A stretch of DNA of 64,000 bases. It comes from Anisakis pegreffii (Eukaryota > Nematoda > Chromadorea > Rhabditida > Anisakidae). Below the pieces are notes generated by a model that was given only the letters and a program-made list of their open reading frames with translations, did no database searches and had not been told where the DNA came from. The stretch covers positions 28,434 through 92,433 of the forward strand of contig JAPYMA010000348.1 in the NCBI GenBank assembly GCA_035041965.1, given 5' to 3'. The position numbers and the translations under genes are program-made. Below, piece by piece: positions 49,603 to 63,133 of this stretch; the first letter of the stretch is position 1; every line of letters starts with the position of its first letter.

Positions 49603-52436
49603 TCAAATCTCTCTTTTGACATGCATACTCGAAAAGATATCGTCCGGATTGCTCACAGCTTGATCACCTGGCATCAATAAGGGTCCAAACGGATAGTCAG
49701 CAAGAGCGCTTGCTGATGGCGGTGATCCAATCAATGGCGGAGAGGAACGTCCGAAAGCTGAAGCGGCTGTCTGACCGAATGTCGGGTACCTAAAGTGTGC
49801 ATGTAACGCTAAATAATCATCTTTTAACAGGAATCGCACAAATTTGTCTCTAATAATAACATTTCACGACATCGAATGTACGATCAGAAGATTATGCGAT
49901 CACTTTCTAACAGATTAAAATGTCACATTCATTTTGTATGAAAAGTGCTTTAAAAACTTGCGAATCTGCGCTCAACACTTCACATATAGAACGAAATAGC
50001 CCATACCGTTGAACTTATACCAAATAAACATGAAATTGACATGCTAGGCACATTATGTGTTTGTTATGTGTGAATATATTAGTGAACATTTCGAGGTTTT
50101 CAAAGTGAAAACAAACAACAAAAAAAAGAAACGGTTGAATGACAAACGGAGATGGTTTGGGTGATTGTGTTGAAGGCATCGAGATGGACGATGGTAAAGC
50201 ACCCGTGGGAGATGGTTGTTTTGAAATATTGGCATAACCACTACTTGGCACTGATGTTTGCACAAATGACGACGGCTCATTGATATTCACTCTGGTCGAC
50301 GCACTCAACGCATGCGTTCCATAATCGAATAACCAACGCAGTAACCGAAGAAACGAAAAATGTAACATATACTGTATGGCCAATGCACCAACTCCCTGAA
50401 TCATTTTCAGTATTCATTTTGTTACGTGATTTTTATTGAATGAAAACAAAAAAACGTACACTGTAGAGTGCCCATAAACCTTCACGATTCACAATGCTTC
50501 GCGTACAATCAAAGAAACCTGAATATTTAGCTGTGATCGAGATCGCTGATGTACCATTATCCAGATTATCGATTAGCGTACGTGTACCTGTATACAATTT
50601 TAGATAACTGAGTAAGTAATGCATTTGAAGAGGAACATGAACTCGCTTGCATTACGATGATAAACTTCTTAAGATCACTTCTGAAACAACCTTGGATATA
50701 TAAGCGATGAAGAACCGTTTCGAATGGATAGCACAAAAGATCAGCGATCACTTGGGAAGTCATTGTGGCAAACATGTGCGGCAGGTATTGATGGAATGCT
50801 GTGCGTTCGTTTGATGCTTTTCGATTCTATAAGATAGTAACCTTCAACAAATAAAGCCACTAAAAGTGATCAACAATAATGCACCAACCACGTAGCGACG
50901 AGCCATCAAATAGATCCAATCGTAAGTGACATTTGTAATCAAATAATGGCACGTGTGATAAATAACTGTGGGTACAGCCAAATGTATCAACGCGAAGCGT
51001 TTACTGTTATCTCGTGGACCAAACAGATCGAATCGCAGCCTATTGATTGCATTCGTTATAACATCCATTACACGAATATCATCGCCGCCAAGACCATCTT
51101 CGCTCTTCAATCAGTTTATACACATTCTTACTTGTATTATCCTTCCCTCAATTAAAACTTTAAAAAATTACATCACTTCATTTTATGATTATCAACTCCC
51201 TTCATTACGTGATCATCAAAAAAACAGAAGAGCAATTGAGACTGAAAGAATAACTTACTCTGACTGTTTCGATGAAAGATGAAACAAAAAAGGGTGTCAT
51301 CGCGAAATACGTACCACTGAAAACGCATTTATCACACACTGGATTTCATTGAATTGAAAAGGTATTTCAATAAACGATTAACAGTTTCGTGAATGATAGA
51401 TTAAAAATTAACTGACGCTTTCAGTGAAACGTGTCTCCAAAATTTTTCGGTACTTCCATACTGAACTACAGTCCTGAAACATCTTTTAAATTAATCGTTT
51501 CCCTTGAGAGCATTTTTTTGAATAAAACGAACAAACAAAAGCTCAGTAGTCACCTTGGCAATCCAAAAACGTCAGCAATAAGAATTTCAGTGGCCGCAGA
51601 CATTGCCCATAGCACGCCACATCCTATGGCACCTTTCCACAGAGTTAGCATGCCCTTAACTTGCTTATTACTGCGTGAAATATAACTCGGATATGACACA
51701 TGCATACCGCTGAGCAGTTTCTTTCTGATTTTGCACAAAAGATGTGCTACCATCATGAAAAAGAAAAGCGAAACGAAGTAATACTCAAGAAATACTGACT
51801 TCACCCGTGACAACATTGCATATGACTGGAGCAAATGTGAACGGCGTAAGATGAAGACAACGCGCAAATTGGTGTACTTGACATTGACGACGCAGTACAG
51901 TACACGGATGCGTTATGAGCATTTTGGTCGTTACACTAAAATATATTTTCAGCAAAAGAACAATTGTCGGCGTTATATGTGGATCGTCGTTCAACAGATA
52001 ATCAGATTTGTAGAGGGATAAATAAAGATTGAATAGATTTTTACTCAGAGAGTCCGATAAATGCACTTGCAACTGGGTCTTGTGGTTTGCTGCCTGCTGT
52101 GGAGTATTCGAACGCTTCAGACGTTGAAGCGGACGGAAAACCAGATGAACCACTACCAAATGGATGCGAAGATGCGGCATAGTCTCGATATAAATCCGTA
52201 TTCCATGTAGTTGGTGCTCCGCCTGATGAGATTGCTCCGAACGGTGAGGCTGTAATGATCATCAATCGAAAGAAAATCGGTTCGGCGAATGACCACTGGA
52301 AAGAATTCGGGTCAAAATACACTCACTCACCGTTCATATTGTTCGTTGATGGCTGATCGGCGAAGCGCAGCTGAGAAGACGTGGGCGAAGGCTGTGGTTG
52401 CGACTGTTGAGCGTTTCTTATCAAATAACTTGACAT
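49603..52436 (-). CDS. SLC25A46: Mitochondrial outer-membrane carrier-like protein SLC25A46
   Basis: SLC25A46 is an outer-membrane member of the carrier family that regulates mitochondrial fission, cristae and lipid contacts. Eleven exons join in phase: 52331-52436, 52045-52249, 51800-51935, 51554-51654, 51417-51473, 51259-51316, 50889-51104, 50691-50826, 50460-50587, 50148-50395 and 49603-49789, giving 525 residues (human 418). Diagnostic blocks are THPCTVLRRQCQVHQFARCLHLTPFT, LWKGAIGCG, a MTPFFVSSFIETV segment, CYPFETVLHRLYIQG, GTRTLIDNLDNG and the final VGALAIQYMLHFSFLRLLRW. The N-terminal 120 residues are Q/S/P-rich. The C-terminus adds about 130 residues of Pro/Ser-rich sequence absent from human. 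The donor for the last intron (phase 2, GTTTGT) was chosen because it keeps this composition in frame. Confidence 0.92.
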
Positions 52437-54280
52437 AATGAAGAACTCACTACTCTAGATTCATCAGTTCAGTCAAACCTTTTGTACTGATATTCTCACG
52501 AACGATCTGGGAACAATGTTACACCTGTCTATGTGAAGCAATCCTAAAACCACCAATTTATACATTCACTGGTCAGAACATTACCCCAATCAGCTGTAAT
52601 CATTCGACTTGAAGCTTGTTCTCAATCATCACATCACAAGCTTCTATTGTTCATTGCATCTTCTGACGGAATCTTTTTTGAGTCGTTTCGCCACCTTTTC
52701 GTCAACGCTTCTCATCATCTGCGCACACCTCTCGTTTAAAGGAAAACCGTATGGAAGGTGACAGTGTTCGAGAGATGAATAATTGCAGACTTGTCGTATT
52801 GGCCCTCGCATGCCTGCATATCTCAGATATACAGGCATGCGAGCTTGGATATTTCTACGTTATCTGCTGGCAACCGAACGAATACTGAATTGTTCAGCTG
52901 CAAGATTGCAGCCTACAGCCACACGTTTTTCATTGAAGGCGGCAGCGGGTTTCGCTAAACAAAAGTGGCGAAGCGACTGAAGGGAATTTCGTGCAAATGA
53001 TGGTGGGTACCGACGTTACAGAGAAGCTTGGGAGTTTCATAAAGATTATGTGAGCCAACGGAATTTTTTTTCACAGACAGTTCATGCTCTGACTTGATCT
53101 AATTGAAAGAGCTGACGAAATCATGGCAGTGATTTACAGTTTGCCGTGGATCTCTTCTTAGCACGTTTGCGACAGAACGAATTTATCATTATCGCCAACA
53201 AAACACGTTTGTTGCGGCGAATAGAAAGGTGCATCCATGATTTGAATAGAAATATGATGAGAACGGAAGCGTACCAAACAATGAATAAGTTGTAAATTGA
53301 AGTATGATGCTTTATGGAACATGGTTATGAACGATGAACGAACACCTTGAATGAAACAGAAGCATCACACAAATAAACATGTATACAGTCGATCATGTTC
53401 ACATAAATTTATGAATCATTGTACAAGGCATATTTATAAATATACATACTCATTTATTTATATGTATGTGTGTATGTCTTATCCGAGACAACATTACATG
53501 ACAGTCACCCACGCTCTTGCTGAAATATGAAAGTTTGACCAGAACCAACAGTTACGAAAATGCCACACTCCTCTTACTCACTTCAGCAAACCAATCGAAT
53601 GCACCATTCCACACGCCGAATAAAAACCACTTCAATAATTCTCCAGAATTTTACTTTTCATTCCAATTTCAATCTTTCATGTGACCGTTAATGTATGCAA
53701 TAAGAATCCGCTCAGTGAGCAAGGCAATAAACAAAATTCTATCGCCAATTATGAAGATAGAAATACCGGAATAAAGTAAGAATCACATCATCTTGAAAAG
53801 AATACATACAGAGCAGAAATTTAAAAAATTACGATGAATTTACATGCCGTGAACCCTTACAACTTCCACGCTTTTTCGGCTTTGAATTTTTTGGCTGATG
53901 GAAGTAGTAAACAAAATTAGTGATATCAGTGAGTGCAACAACAGACTGCTCCATGAGTTTGTAGAAGAATGATCAGTCAATTCAACACGTCCCCTTTTTT
54001 CTCACGGAGATCGACAAAAAAACCCGTAGTGAAGAAAGAAAACTGAATTTATAAAGATGAGAGTAGAGTCTGATGGTGTGTGTGACTAGTACAAGTATTA
54101 GTCAAGTATTTGCACGTAACTTCACTTTGACCACAATTCTGATCGATCTGTTGAAGGAACTGACGAAAGATAGGTGAGTAAGCAGTGATCGAGAACAGAA
54201 AGAGAATATTAATATGGAGTAGTTTCGTTATCAATTAATCAACCAATCGGTGTGCTGGTAACTTCGATAATATTCTTCTC
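52437..54280. other. Intergenic between Ariadne-1 and SLC25A46
   Basis: Should include the SLC25A46 promoter and Ariadne-1 3' UTR. It contains a 39-bp palindrome (52805-52843). A 64-codon minus ORF (52644-52838) starts within that palindrome and has no recognised family. Confidence 0.4.
52805..52843. repeat. 39-bp near-perfect palindrome
   Basis: Arms of 19 bp (CTCGCATGCCTG followed by N and ATATCT) around a single central C, with one mismatch. It sits about 370 bp upstream of the SLC25A46 start. Confidence 0.85.
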
Positions 54281-56443
54281 TTACTGAGTGAACCTCCAGA
54301 AATCACGCTCAACACCCTCTGCGCAATGCTTTAATAACGTGTTACGACGCTGATCCACATAACGATATTTATCTTGTACCTGTAAATGAGAAGTGTCACA
54401 TTCATAGCTGATCAACAACAGACTGATTTTTGAGTGGCGTTCAGTTATAAACGAGCAGGTCATTTTAAAGTATGACAGAACAACCTTTTGTTTGAGTGTG
54501 ACCAAATTTTCTTGATTGAGATCCCTTTCGAGAAATTCCGAGAGTTGTTCGGTAGCCAATTCTAGATCACGTTGATTGTCTTCGAAAATCACCGATTGAT
54601 TATCTTTTTGCAGGTAGAACGCAAACGCATAGGTGTACATAAGTGTACGACGACACTCAGAGAGCACATCCACTGCTTTCTTTAGGAACTGCACTTCAAT
54701 CCAAGACATATTGGACTGTTGCATTAATTCCATTTTATTTTTCACTGTTGCATACAACTGAATATTGTAATTATATCATAGTTATCAACGGTTGATTGCA
54801 AAAACAATCATCTGGATGCTCAATATCAATCAACTCAACTGCAAAAACCGTTCTTGATTTTCATGATACAACGAAATTAAAAAACGAGAAGAAAGGTAAG
54901 ATCAACTTTGCTTTCGAGTTTGAGACTTTGTTGATGATTCATGAAACGATTGTAATAATGGAGGTATCTTTGCAACGCTGCACGGCTTCGCTCTTGTGCA
55001 TCACGAGCTTGTTTGGCAACAGTATCATCGAAGCGATTACATGAATACCATGAACTACCATGCGGCTCCCACGGTCCCAGACACATCCAACAGAATTCCA
55101 TTTTACATGCCGCATTTTTGCATGTCATATGATTGCAGCCACCATCCTTTTCGATTGTTACCTACGCATCAATGAATACTCATTCATTTGAAAACGATAC
55201 ATTAACATGCAATTTAAGCATAATAAAATGATACATTTACAGACCTGGCACCTAGGACATTCTTTGGTGTTAGCAGAGATCCAGTTGCTTGTTTCACTGT
55301 CATCACTGCACTTCTTGAGCCAAAGTTTTAGCAGTCTACAGTTGACGGGTTCATGCCATTCATGACCACAAGCAAAGCAGAACACTGTTTTGCATTTACA
55401 CATCACTGGACGTGCTTCTGAATGCGTCACCTTGATCACACGACCGCAATCCACGGCTGGACACCAACGCAACAGTCTGTTGCACTTAAATATACCTCAT
55501 ATCAATAACTTGAACCAACCATACTGATGCTGCTGAATAAATGTACCTCCACAAAACTGTTGATGATAAGATGACGATAACGCTTCTTAACCGTTTCGTT
55601 CTTGATCAGTGCCAGTGTTTTCTCGTCATTTACTACAATGGGACAGTCTAGCTGAGGGCACGCCACATATGCTCGACCTTCTTCCATTATCTTAATTGAA
55701 TGAGCCGTTAATCATTGCAAGGTTAATGTTCACTTGTTAAATTCAATTCGAAAAGAAACCAGCCTTGGTGGAGAGATACGAATCCCAGCACGGGTAGCAG
55801 AAGCAATGGCCACACAACAAACCAGTAAGGATGGCCCGATTGCAACAAATAGAACATGTGTCAAAAACCTCATGTGTGTTATCCGTACGTCGACAAGATT
55901 TAAAAGGAGACACTATATTGGCATCTGCGAAAAATGCATCCGGATCAGAAGATTCGTAAAACCTGAATACCACTGTTATAAACTTGATGAATGATTGAAC
56001 TTGAACCGTCATTTCATCATGCACAACAATTCATAATCAAACCTCTGTCATAGAAGTAATCGATTCAACTTTGTACTTACCTTTCTAGAAGACTTTCCTT
56101 GTTCCACTTATAGTGATGCAATAGCAATCTACACACCGTTGGAGGTAAACGTACGATTGCAGCCACATCTTCCATTATGACATTCATTTCGTTAGCCACT
56201 TGCTCTGCTTCCAACACCTGTGTCATGCATATATGAGTTATGATCGTTCAAATTACCAACTGCACAATCTCGAAATTGAACAACAACCTGACAATCAGCA
56301 CAATTATCATAGCGGTGATCGGTGTTGATGACGGGTGGATCCATCACAATGCCATCATCATCCGAATATGTCGATGAATCATCCGCATCCGAAACCATAA
56401 ACGCTTCTTCTTCATCCATTGTTTCACTACCCCCCATAGACAT
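54281..56443 (-). CDS. ARIH1: Ariadne-1 RBR-type E3 ubiquitin ligase
   Basis: RBR ligase that takes ubiquitin from UBE2L3-type E2s onto its own cysteine and works with neddylated cullin-RING ligases. Eight exons: 56288-56443, 56081-56217, 55764-55962, 55547-55690, 55245-55484, 54907-55161, 54485-54757 and 54281-54379, giving 500 residues (fly Ari-1 is about 503). Order: acidic N-terminus; UBA-like region ([11 protein letters not shown]...[17 protein letters not shown]); RING1 from C134; IBR with [23 protein letters not shown]2 with CPRC (288-291) and GGCNHM, whose C301 is the expected catalytic cysteine; Ariadne domain with [15 protein letters not shown] and [12 protein letters not shown]. 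The intron after 55764 appears to have a GC donor (AAG/GCTGGT), since no in-phase GT is available. The start is the first in-frame ATG (56443). Confidence 0.95.
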
Positions 56444-56888
56444 GTTCGTAAACGATTTGGTACACTTTAAGAACCAATGTAAGTTCACGAAGAAATCACA
56501 CGTTCAGGGATCACCGGTCTGTTCCCACTTCTAATTACGAACTCAATCTCAATCTTATGCACTTCAACTTACTCACACAAGCGCACCGCAATTTCGCTGA
56601 GAAATTCATTAATAATGCAAACGCATTACGCCTATTGTCTCGTCACGTGACGCATCAACCCCATTTGATGCGTGTCTCGTTTTGCACGGTTTCGACGCAA
56701 GTGGTCAACGCCGGCTATTTCATATCAGAACCTACGTGTCTTACAGCAGGTTTAGGGGCAGCGTCTTACCTACCAATAACGCAACTCTTTAAAAAAGTAA
56801 AAATACGGGGTTTTCACCCTCGCACTTTCGCACCAGGCATAAACTATAGCCCATCGAAAAAACTCGAAATCGATCACTTGCAACATAC
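56444..56888. other. Upstream region of Ariadne-1
   Basis: Richer in CpG than its surroundings, consistent with a promoter. A 137-codon plus-strand ORF (56557-56970) overlaps it but has no recognised domain. Confidence 0.35.
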
Positions 56889-57185
56889 CGTTTTGGCACA
56901 TTCACCCGTCCAATCCGAAAACAGCAACACAGAATCGAAACATTCTTCAGAAACTGTAGAATGGCGATGAACACCTATTTCAACAATCACTTTCTCACAT
57001 GGACGGGAACCAGCGAGGATCCTTGAAATATTTTGTGGTAGCAAATGACATAAGCAACTGTCGCTGTTTATACGATGCACTCCGTCGAAAAGCTGACTGA
57101 ATGGAGTGGCGAACTTTCCTATGGTATGTGCTCGATAGAGAGAGCGTAACAGATAGCAATATATTAACCCGACGAGCTTTGTCAC
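56889..57185 (-). other. Candidate exon of an unidentified minus-strand gene
   Basis: An open frame of 99 codons reads through LLPQNISRILAGSRPCEKVI and ends at ...GECAKT followed by GTATGT, a strong donor. The first codon of the frame is GTG, so a true start or acceptor is not defined. I found no convincing downstream partner exon and recognise no family. Confidence 0.25.
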
Positions 57186-58760
57186 GAGTTAACGTTTAAC
57201 TAAGATAATGCGACTAATGATCATAACCGTAAAGCAGGTGAACAATTCTTCCTGGATAATGACGTTAATATCTGATGCATGGTTCATGCATGAGGTGAGC
57301 CTACTTCGCCTTCGAAGGATGTAGAATTCTGTATTGGAATTTTGATATTGCAACTTCGTTTTGTGGCTACGCGACGAAGAAATTACTCACAATTAGAGGC
57401 GTGCATTAGATTGTGATGTGGAAGCCTATGGGGAAGTATGCATACGAACGGTGAAAGGTGTTAAGTGGAATGACTAGAATGATTTGCACCACTGAAACAT
57501 TGAACGATTAAAGTATAAAACAAAAGTGATGCGAAGCAGTATCATTGGCAATCACCTACAGTAACAGTATGAGTAACAGCAATAACAACTGTCTGTAGCA
57601 ATGCTTTTAAAAACATGACAAGTGTAATATAAGGCATACTGTAATGAGTTAACATCACAACATTAACAGATAAAGGCGAGCCGTTTAAAGAAATTCACTC
57701 GATCAGTAAAAAACTAATGCCAACACTCCTACTTATTAATGTTACCGAATGCATTAACACAAAGGCGAATATGTAATGGTGGACGATTTGATTTGCACGA
57801 ATGGATTAAGAACAGAAAGAGAACAAAATGCATGGCAGATACGGTTTATGGAGTAGATTAGTGATGAAAATTTGGATATGAACATTGTTTTGGAAGGATT
57901 ATCTGCGGGTAAGTCAACGAACTTTACACTTTTGCGCATGAGATGGATTTTTAGACGACGGATCCTGAACATTGCAGGAAGACTGTTGGACGGATGGGTG
58001 GTGATTTTCAAAATCAGATTGAGAATATGTCGATCGTATTCCACATCACGATTGCTTTATAGCTGCGCATCAATCTAATATTTTGATTGTTTGGATCACT
58101 CTGCAAATTTGCTAAGCTATTGAATAAAGTAAAATATCAGTGAAATGTTCTGAAATATCCTACACTAGCAAGGCTACATTTTCGGAAGAGGCGAACACTG
58201 ACTGTAATGAAAAAACAAATAATGCGACAGACTAATTTACGAACACCTCAAAAATTCCTGCTCGCACCGTGAGCAATCAATAACGAGCACCTTTCCTTCG
58301 AAAATCTTCCATCACTGATGCTAACTCTACACGGTCAATGAAAATGCTCTCGCACTGTTGGGTTTCAAGTGAGCGAAATGGCCAATCAACAGTCATTGAT
58401 CCCAACTAAGAAAATACTGACAAAACTTCATCTGAACTCTGACATTTCATTGAACAAAAACGCACAAATTAAATGATGAAAATAGAAAGCTTAAGCAATA
58501 CCTTGGCTAAAAGACGCTGATGGAAACGTTACGTGAAAATACCTCTGTTTTGTTATTTCTGAGCAATGAATAGTGCCAAACAGATATGATTAAAATGGCT
58601 ACCATTTGATGGTTATTTGCACGACTGTTATCGCTTGCACCATTGTTATTTCTTAGTTGTAAATGTTGAAGCAGTCGACCGATGAACAACTCGTTACTAT
58701 TACTGAGGGCATTCAGATAAAAGTACTACTGAAGTTGATTGTTGCATGGAAAGTATTGGG
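57186..58760. other. Gene-poor stretch with weak coding hints
   Basis: On the minus strand, a Q/S/N-rich frame near 57900-58030 (containing HHPSVQQSSCNVQDPSSKNP) and another near 58620-58710 (GRLLQHLQLRNNN) resemble exons of a low-complexity protein. Neither has clear splice partners. Confidence 0.25.
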
Positions 58761-59307
58761 TCAGTAAACAGTTGAGTATTGTTGTCGTTCGGTTGTGGAC
58801 AGTGACTCTATCTCAATGACTTTATCAATCACTTGTGCCAGTGGCGAGTACTGTACCGATGAAGCAGCATTACTTACAGCAGAATTGAAATTGTTTGCAG
58901 TTGATTGGGAATACTGATTGAGCATTAACTGGAGTAGTTCTCATTCGTTGGTAACATTAATCCAGTGGATCAACATTATTATTCGTAGGTATGGCAATTG
59001 AGTGAGGATAATGAAGAGGTGAATTGATACCGAGTACATCACTTATTGTTTGGTAATAGGATTGGGCTCGAAGATGCTGTTGTATCACTAATAAATGCTT
59101 GAGATTAGGAGTTTTGTAAATGGTATTCACTGAAAATATGTAATTGTTGTTTATAGAGCAGATTTCGATGATCAGGTTTCGATTATTCGAAGAGAATGGA
59201 AGGAAACATGCAAGCATGAATTGTAGAGGTCGATACGCAACTTCATGATGAGAATGTTGTGGGATGATAACTGCTTCGAGAATACGATACACACTTGTCT
59301 GCTGCAT
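58761..59307 (-). CDS. Hypothetical protein, two-exon candidate
   Basis: The ATG at 59307 opens a 111-codon frame (58975-59307). It can be joined in phase 0 by a 46-bp intron (GTTGAT...CTCCAG) to 58761-58928, giving 166 residues and a TGA stop. The middle contains NLKHLLVIQQHLRAQSYYQT, and the second part SPLAQVIDKVIEIESLSTTE after an Asn/Ser-rich link, both helix-like. No known domain is recognised. The protein-like composition and clean phase argue for a gene; the very short intron and lack of a family argue against. Confidence 0.3.
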
Positions 59308-60919
59308 TTTATGCGCTAGATACCGTATGCGAGCAATTGTCGTCTGCTCCTTGAAAACAATTGCGTAAAATGTTTGATGTACTCACGTAAACATACCACA
59401 TAAATCACTGCACTACATGAACGTATTTCTATCTCTATGTTTAGCCATCTAAACGAAGTGCCTCTCACATGGTCAAAGATTAAATATGAATAAAGAAAAT
59501 GAGCATAATAAAAAGCCCTGAACATTGAATGTTGGCGTGTCAAAATCACTCCTCAACGGAGGTGATAAGTTTAGTGTTGTTTGGGATACGATAGCCGCTG
59601 ATGAACTGTTTAACTCAGTCGAATCGCAAGATGATCAGCCCTAAACGTTGCTGAATAAAGTATTTGAACAAAGTATACGATCACTCTCAAGGGATCGATC
59701 TGCCAGAAAATGAAAATTTTGTCATGCGGAACACATTTCGCACTCTTTTCTGGAACAATATGGATCAAATCATCTCATTCACAGTCAAAATAATGCCCAA
59801 ATTGCAGATCAAGACATGAAATAACCGTGATCATGAGAACAAATAGAATCATGGAAGCGAGTGATATTCTTAGATTTAAAACTATGCTATCGTTGAGCTC
59901 GACGGGCGCGATTTCGGTCTGTTTAAAGATTAAAAATGAACTGGAAAGAGTATTTGCTGTTCTTGAGACAAACAGAAGCGAGGATCGGAAAGAGACTTTG
60001 GCGGTTTTCTCAATTCCGCACTAGCGTAATGTGGCATTCCTGAAAAATTTATTGAGACAGCACGGGATTTAAGAAAGGAATCAATCAGCAGAAGAAAGAA
60101 ATCGATTCTCCTCGATCCTCTTTCTGTGTTATTCTTTGCCTCAAAGCCTTCAGGGGTGGTCTCTCTCGTTGCAAACATCGAAAGCTGAATATTTTATCGC
60201 TACATTACCGTAACATTTTGAATGCGAAAATGACAATGAACAAAACCTTTGGAGCGAAGCGATGAAAAAATAAAAGAACAGAAAACATTATTGTTTGCAA
60301 GTCCCTGCTAAACATCAAAACCAATCGCATTTTCGGATGATTCTGATGAATTCATTGGAAAGTTTCTCAGGTTAAATTCCTTCAAGTGATTAAATAAGAA
60401 ATTATGCTTCACATATTCACAAATAAAACATTACGACTGACATATTCACTTACGAATGTGAATATACTAGTGGATGGGTATAGCGTATAGATTGCTACCG
60501 AGTCCATTCATCAGATATTTCATTGCAAGCATATTGATAAGATCGAAGTATGAACACACACATATATATATATTTCGTTGAAACTCGAGAAACAACAACA
60601 ACATTTCATCAGCAAAGACAAGTTAAGCAAACTCATATGAAGCAGAAGCAGTGCACAACCAACACAAAAACTAACGGGTCGAGATAATGAATTCATTTTT
60701 AGCTTTGGAACAAATCAACATCCTTATTCAGATTTTTTACGTGGCATGCAAAATTATGTAAATAGACAAAAATGACACATAAGATGGGCGATATACCAGT
60801 AAAAGAACAAAGTATGCTGAAAGAAGTACGCAAATTTGTGTAGCCAACAAAGATATGCATACAAATCAACGTTTAATTACCACTATTCATCATCAATGAT
60901 AATGATAAAGATGATGATG

Positions 60920-60953
<34 letters not shown>

Positions 60954-61239
60954 TAATAAAATAGTAATAATAATGAACCTAAATACTGACCAATAGTGGT
61001 ACAATGCTGTTGAATGAATAGTGTTCCCTGCGCTAACTGAGATAGATTTTAAAAGTAGTTTTATCTCCACAAGTAAGCCGAACTATATGTTTTCTGAATC
61101 TAGATATTCCGCCATATCGAACGGTGAGAAAAATCACTATATCTGTAGGCATACCTCTTAGCAAGATGAGCTTGAATATGGTGAACCTTATACTGCTATA
61201 ATAAAGTATATATTAACCAATAGTGACACAATATATACG
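59308..61239. other. Gene-poor stretch before the 404-bp array
   Basis: Includes an ATA/ATG trinucleotide microsatellite at about 60896-60972. ORFs at 59827-60024 (+) and 59930-60178 (-) overlap each other and have no family features. Confidence 0.45.
60896..60972 (+). repeat. Trinucleotide microsatellite (ATA/GAT type)
   Basis: GATGAT followed by about 12 ATA units and imperfect AACAATAAT units. Confidence 0.9.
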
Positions 61240-63133
61240 AACAAGCCATATCTCCTCGCACAGGCAGAATTGCTCGGCGGGGTTTTCATTTTCAGAAGGC
61301 AGAGAATCTGTTTGATCGAATGATGCATAAAACATCAATATGTTACCGGGCAAACCTGAGAAGACGGTGGGCTTGAACGTATCAAACCTATATTTCCATA
61401 GTTATGTATGATATGTATTGATCTACAGTGATCAAACGCATATCAACGAGCATCTCACCGCTAGTTGTGATAGCTTTAATAAAATAGCCATGTCTCCTCA
61501 ATTAAGCAAAATCACCCGAGAAAATATATATTTTTCTGAACGCTGAGATTTTGCTCGATCGACTGGTGTGAAGAAATTGATATGTTACTGGTCAAAGCTG
61601 AGGGTACCCTACGCCTGAGTGTGCTAACCCCTACAGCATCTGGGAAATAGCTATATCTGCTCATAGAGGCAAAATTTCTCCGCGCGGTTTTCATTTTCAG
61701 AAAGCAGTGAATCTGCTAGATCGAATGAAGCATAAACATCAATATGATACCGGGCAAACCTGAGAAGACGGTGGGCTTGAACGTATCAAACCTATATTTC
61801 CATAGTTATGTATGATATGTATTGATCTACAGTGATCAAACGCATATCAATGAGCATCTCACCGCTAGTTGAAATAGCTTTAATAAAATAGCCATGTCTC
61901 CTAAACTAAGCAAAATCGCCCGAGAAAACATATATTTTTCTGAACGCTGAGATTTTGCTCGATCGACTGGTGTGAAGAAATTGATATGTTACTGGTCAAA
62001 GCTGAGGGTACCCTACGCCTGAGTGTGCTAACCCCTACAGCATCTGGGAAATAGCTATATCTGCTCATAGAGGCAAAATTTCTCCGCGCGGTTTTCATTT
62101 TCAGAAAGCAGTGAATCTGCTAGATCGAATGAAGCATAAACATCAATATGATACCGGGCAAACCTGAGAAGACGGTGGGCTTGAACGTATCAAACCTATA
62201 TTTCCATAGTTATGTATGATATGTATTGATCTACAGTGATCAAACGCATATCAATGAGCATCTCACCGCTAGTTGAAATAGCTTTAATAAAATAGCTATA
62301 TCTCCTCAACTAAGCAAAATCGCCCGACGAAAATATATATTTTTCTGAATGCAGAGATTCTGCTCGATCGACTGGTGTGAAGAAACTGATATGTTACTGG
62401 TCAACGCTGAGAGTACTGTAGGTTTTGAGTGTGCCAACCCCTATGACATCATGAAAAATAGCTATATCTCCTCGCAGAGGCAAAATTTTCCGGTAAGTTT
62501 ATCATTTTCAGAAAGCAGAGATTCTGTTCGATCTAATGGTGTACAAATATCAATGTGTTTCCGGGCAAACTTGAGAAGGCGGTAGGCTTCAATATATCAA
62601 GCCCATATTTCTATAGTAATGCATAATATTCATTGATCTATAGTGATCAATTGCATATCACTGAGCACCTCAGCGCTAGTTGAGATGATGGGCTTGAACG
62701 TATCAAACCTATATTTCCATAGTTATGTATGATATGTATTGATCTACAGTGATCAAACGCATATCAATGAGCATCTCACCGCTAGTTGAAATAGCTTTAA
62801 TAAAATAGCCATGTCTCCTAAACTAAGCAAAATCGCCCGAGAAAACATATATTTTTCTGAATACAGAGATTTTGCTCGATCGACTGGTGTGAAGAAATTG
62901 ATATGTTACTGGTCAAAGCTGAGGGTACGCTAGGCCTGAGTGTGCTAACCCCTGCAGCATCTGAAAAATAGCTATATCTGCTCATAAAGGCAGAATTTCT
63001 CCGCTCGGCTTTCATTTTCAGAAAGCAGTGAATCTGCTAGATCGAATGATGCATAAACATCAATATGATACCGGGCAAACCTGAGAAGATGGTGGGCTTG
63101 AATGTGTCAAACATATATTTCTAGTATAATATG

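Noticed and set aside
49790..49839. Upstream extension of the last SLC25A46 exon frame (containing RFLLKDDYLALHAH)
   Set aside because: The TTTAG acceptor at 49790 followed by phase-2 joining to the exon ending at 50148 gives a continuous P/S-rich protein, so this part is read as intron.
56557..56970. 137-codon plus-strand ORF upstream of Ariadne-1
   Set aside because: No domain, signal or splice context, and it overlaps a better-supported minus-strand candidate exon with a strong donor.
61512..63015. Recurring 60-65 codon minus-strand ORFs
   Set aside because: Identical by-products of the 404-bp tandem unit, with no start context or family.
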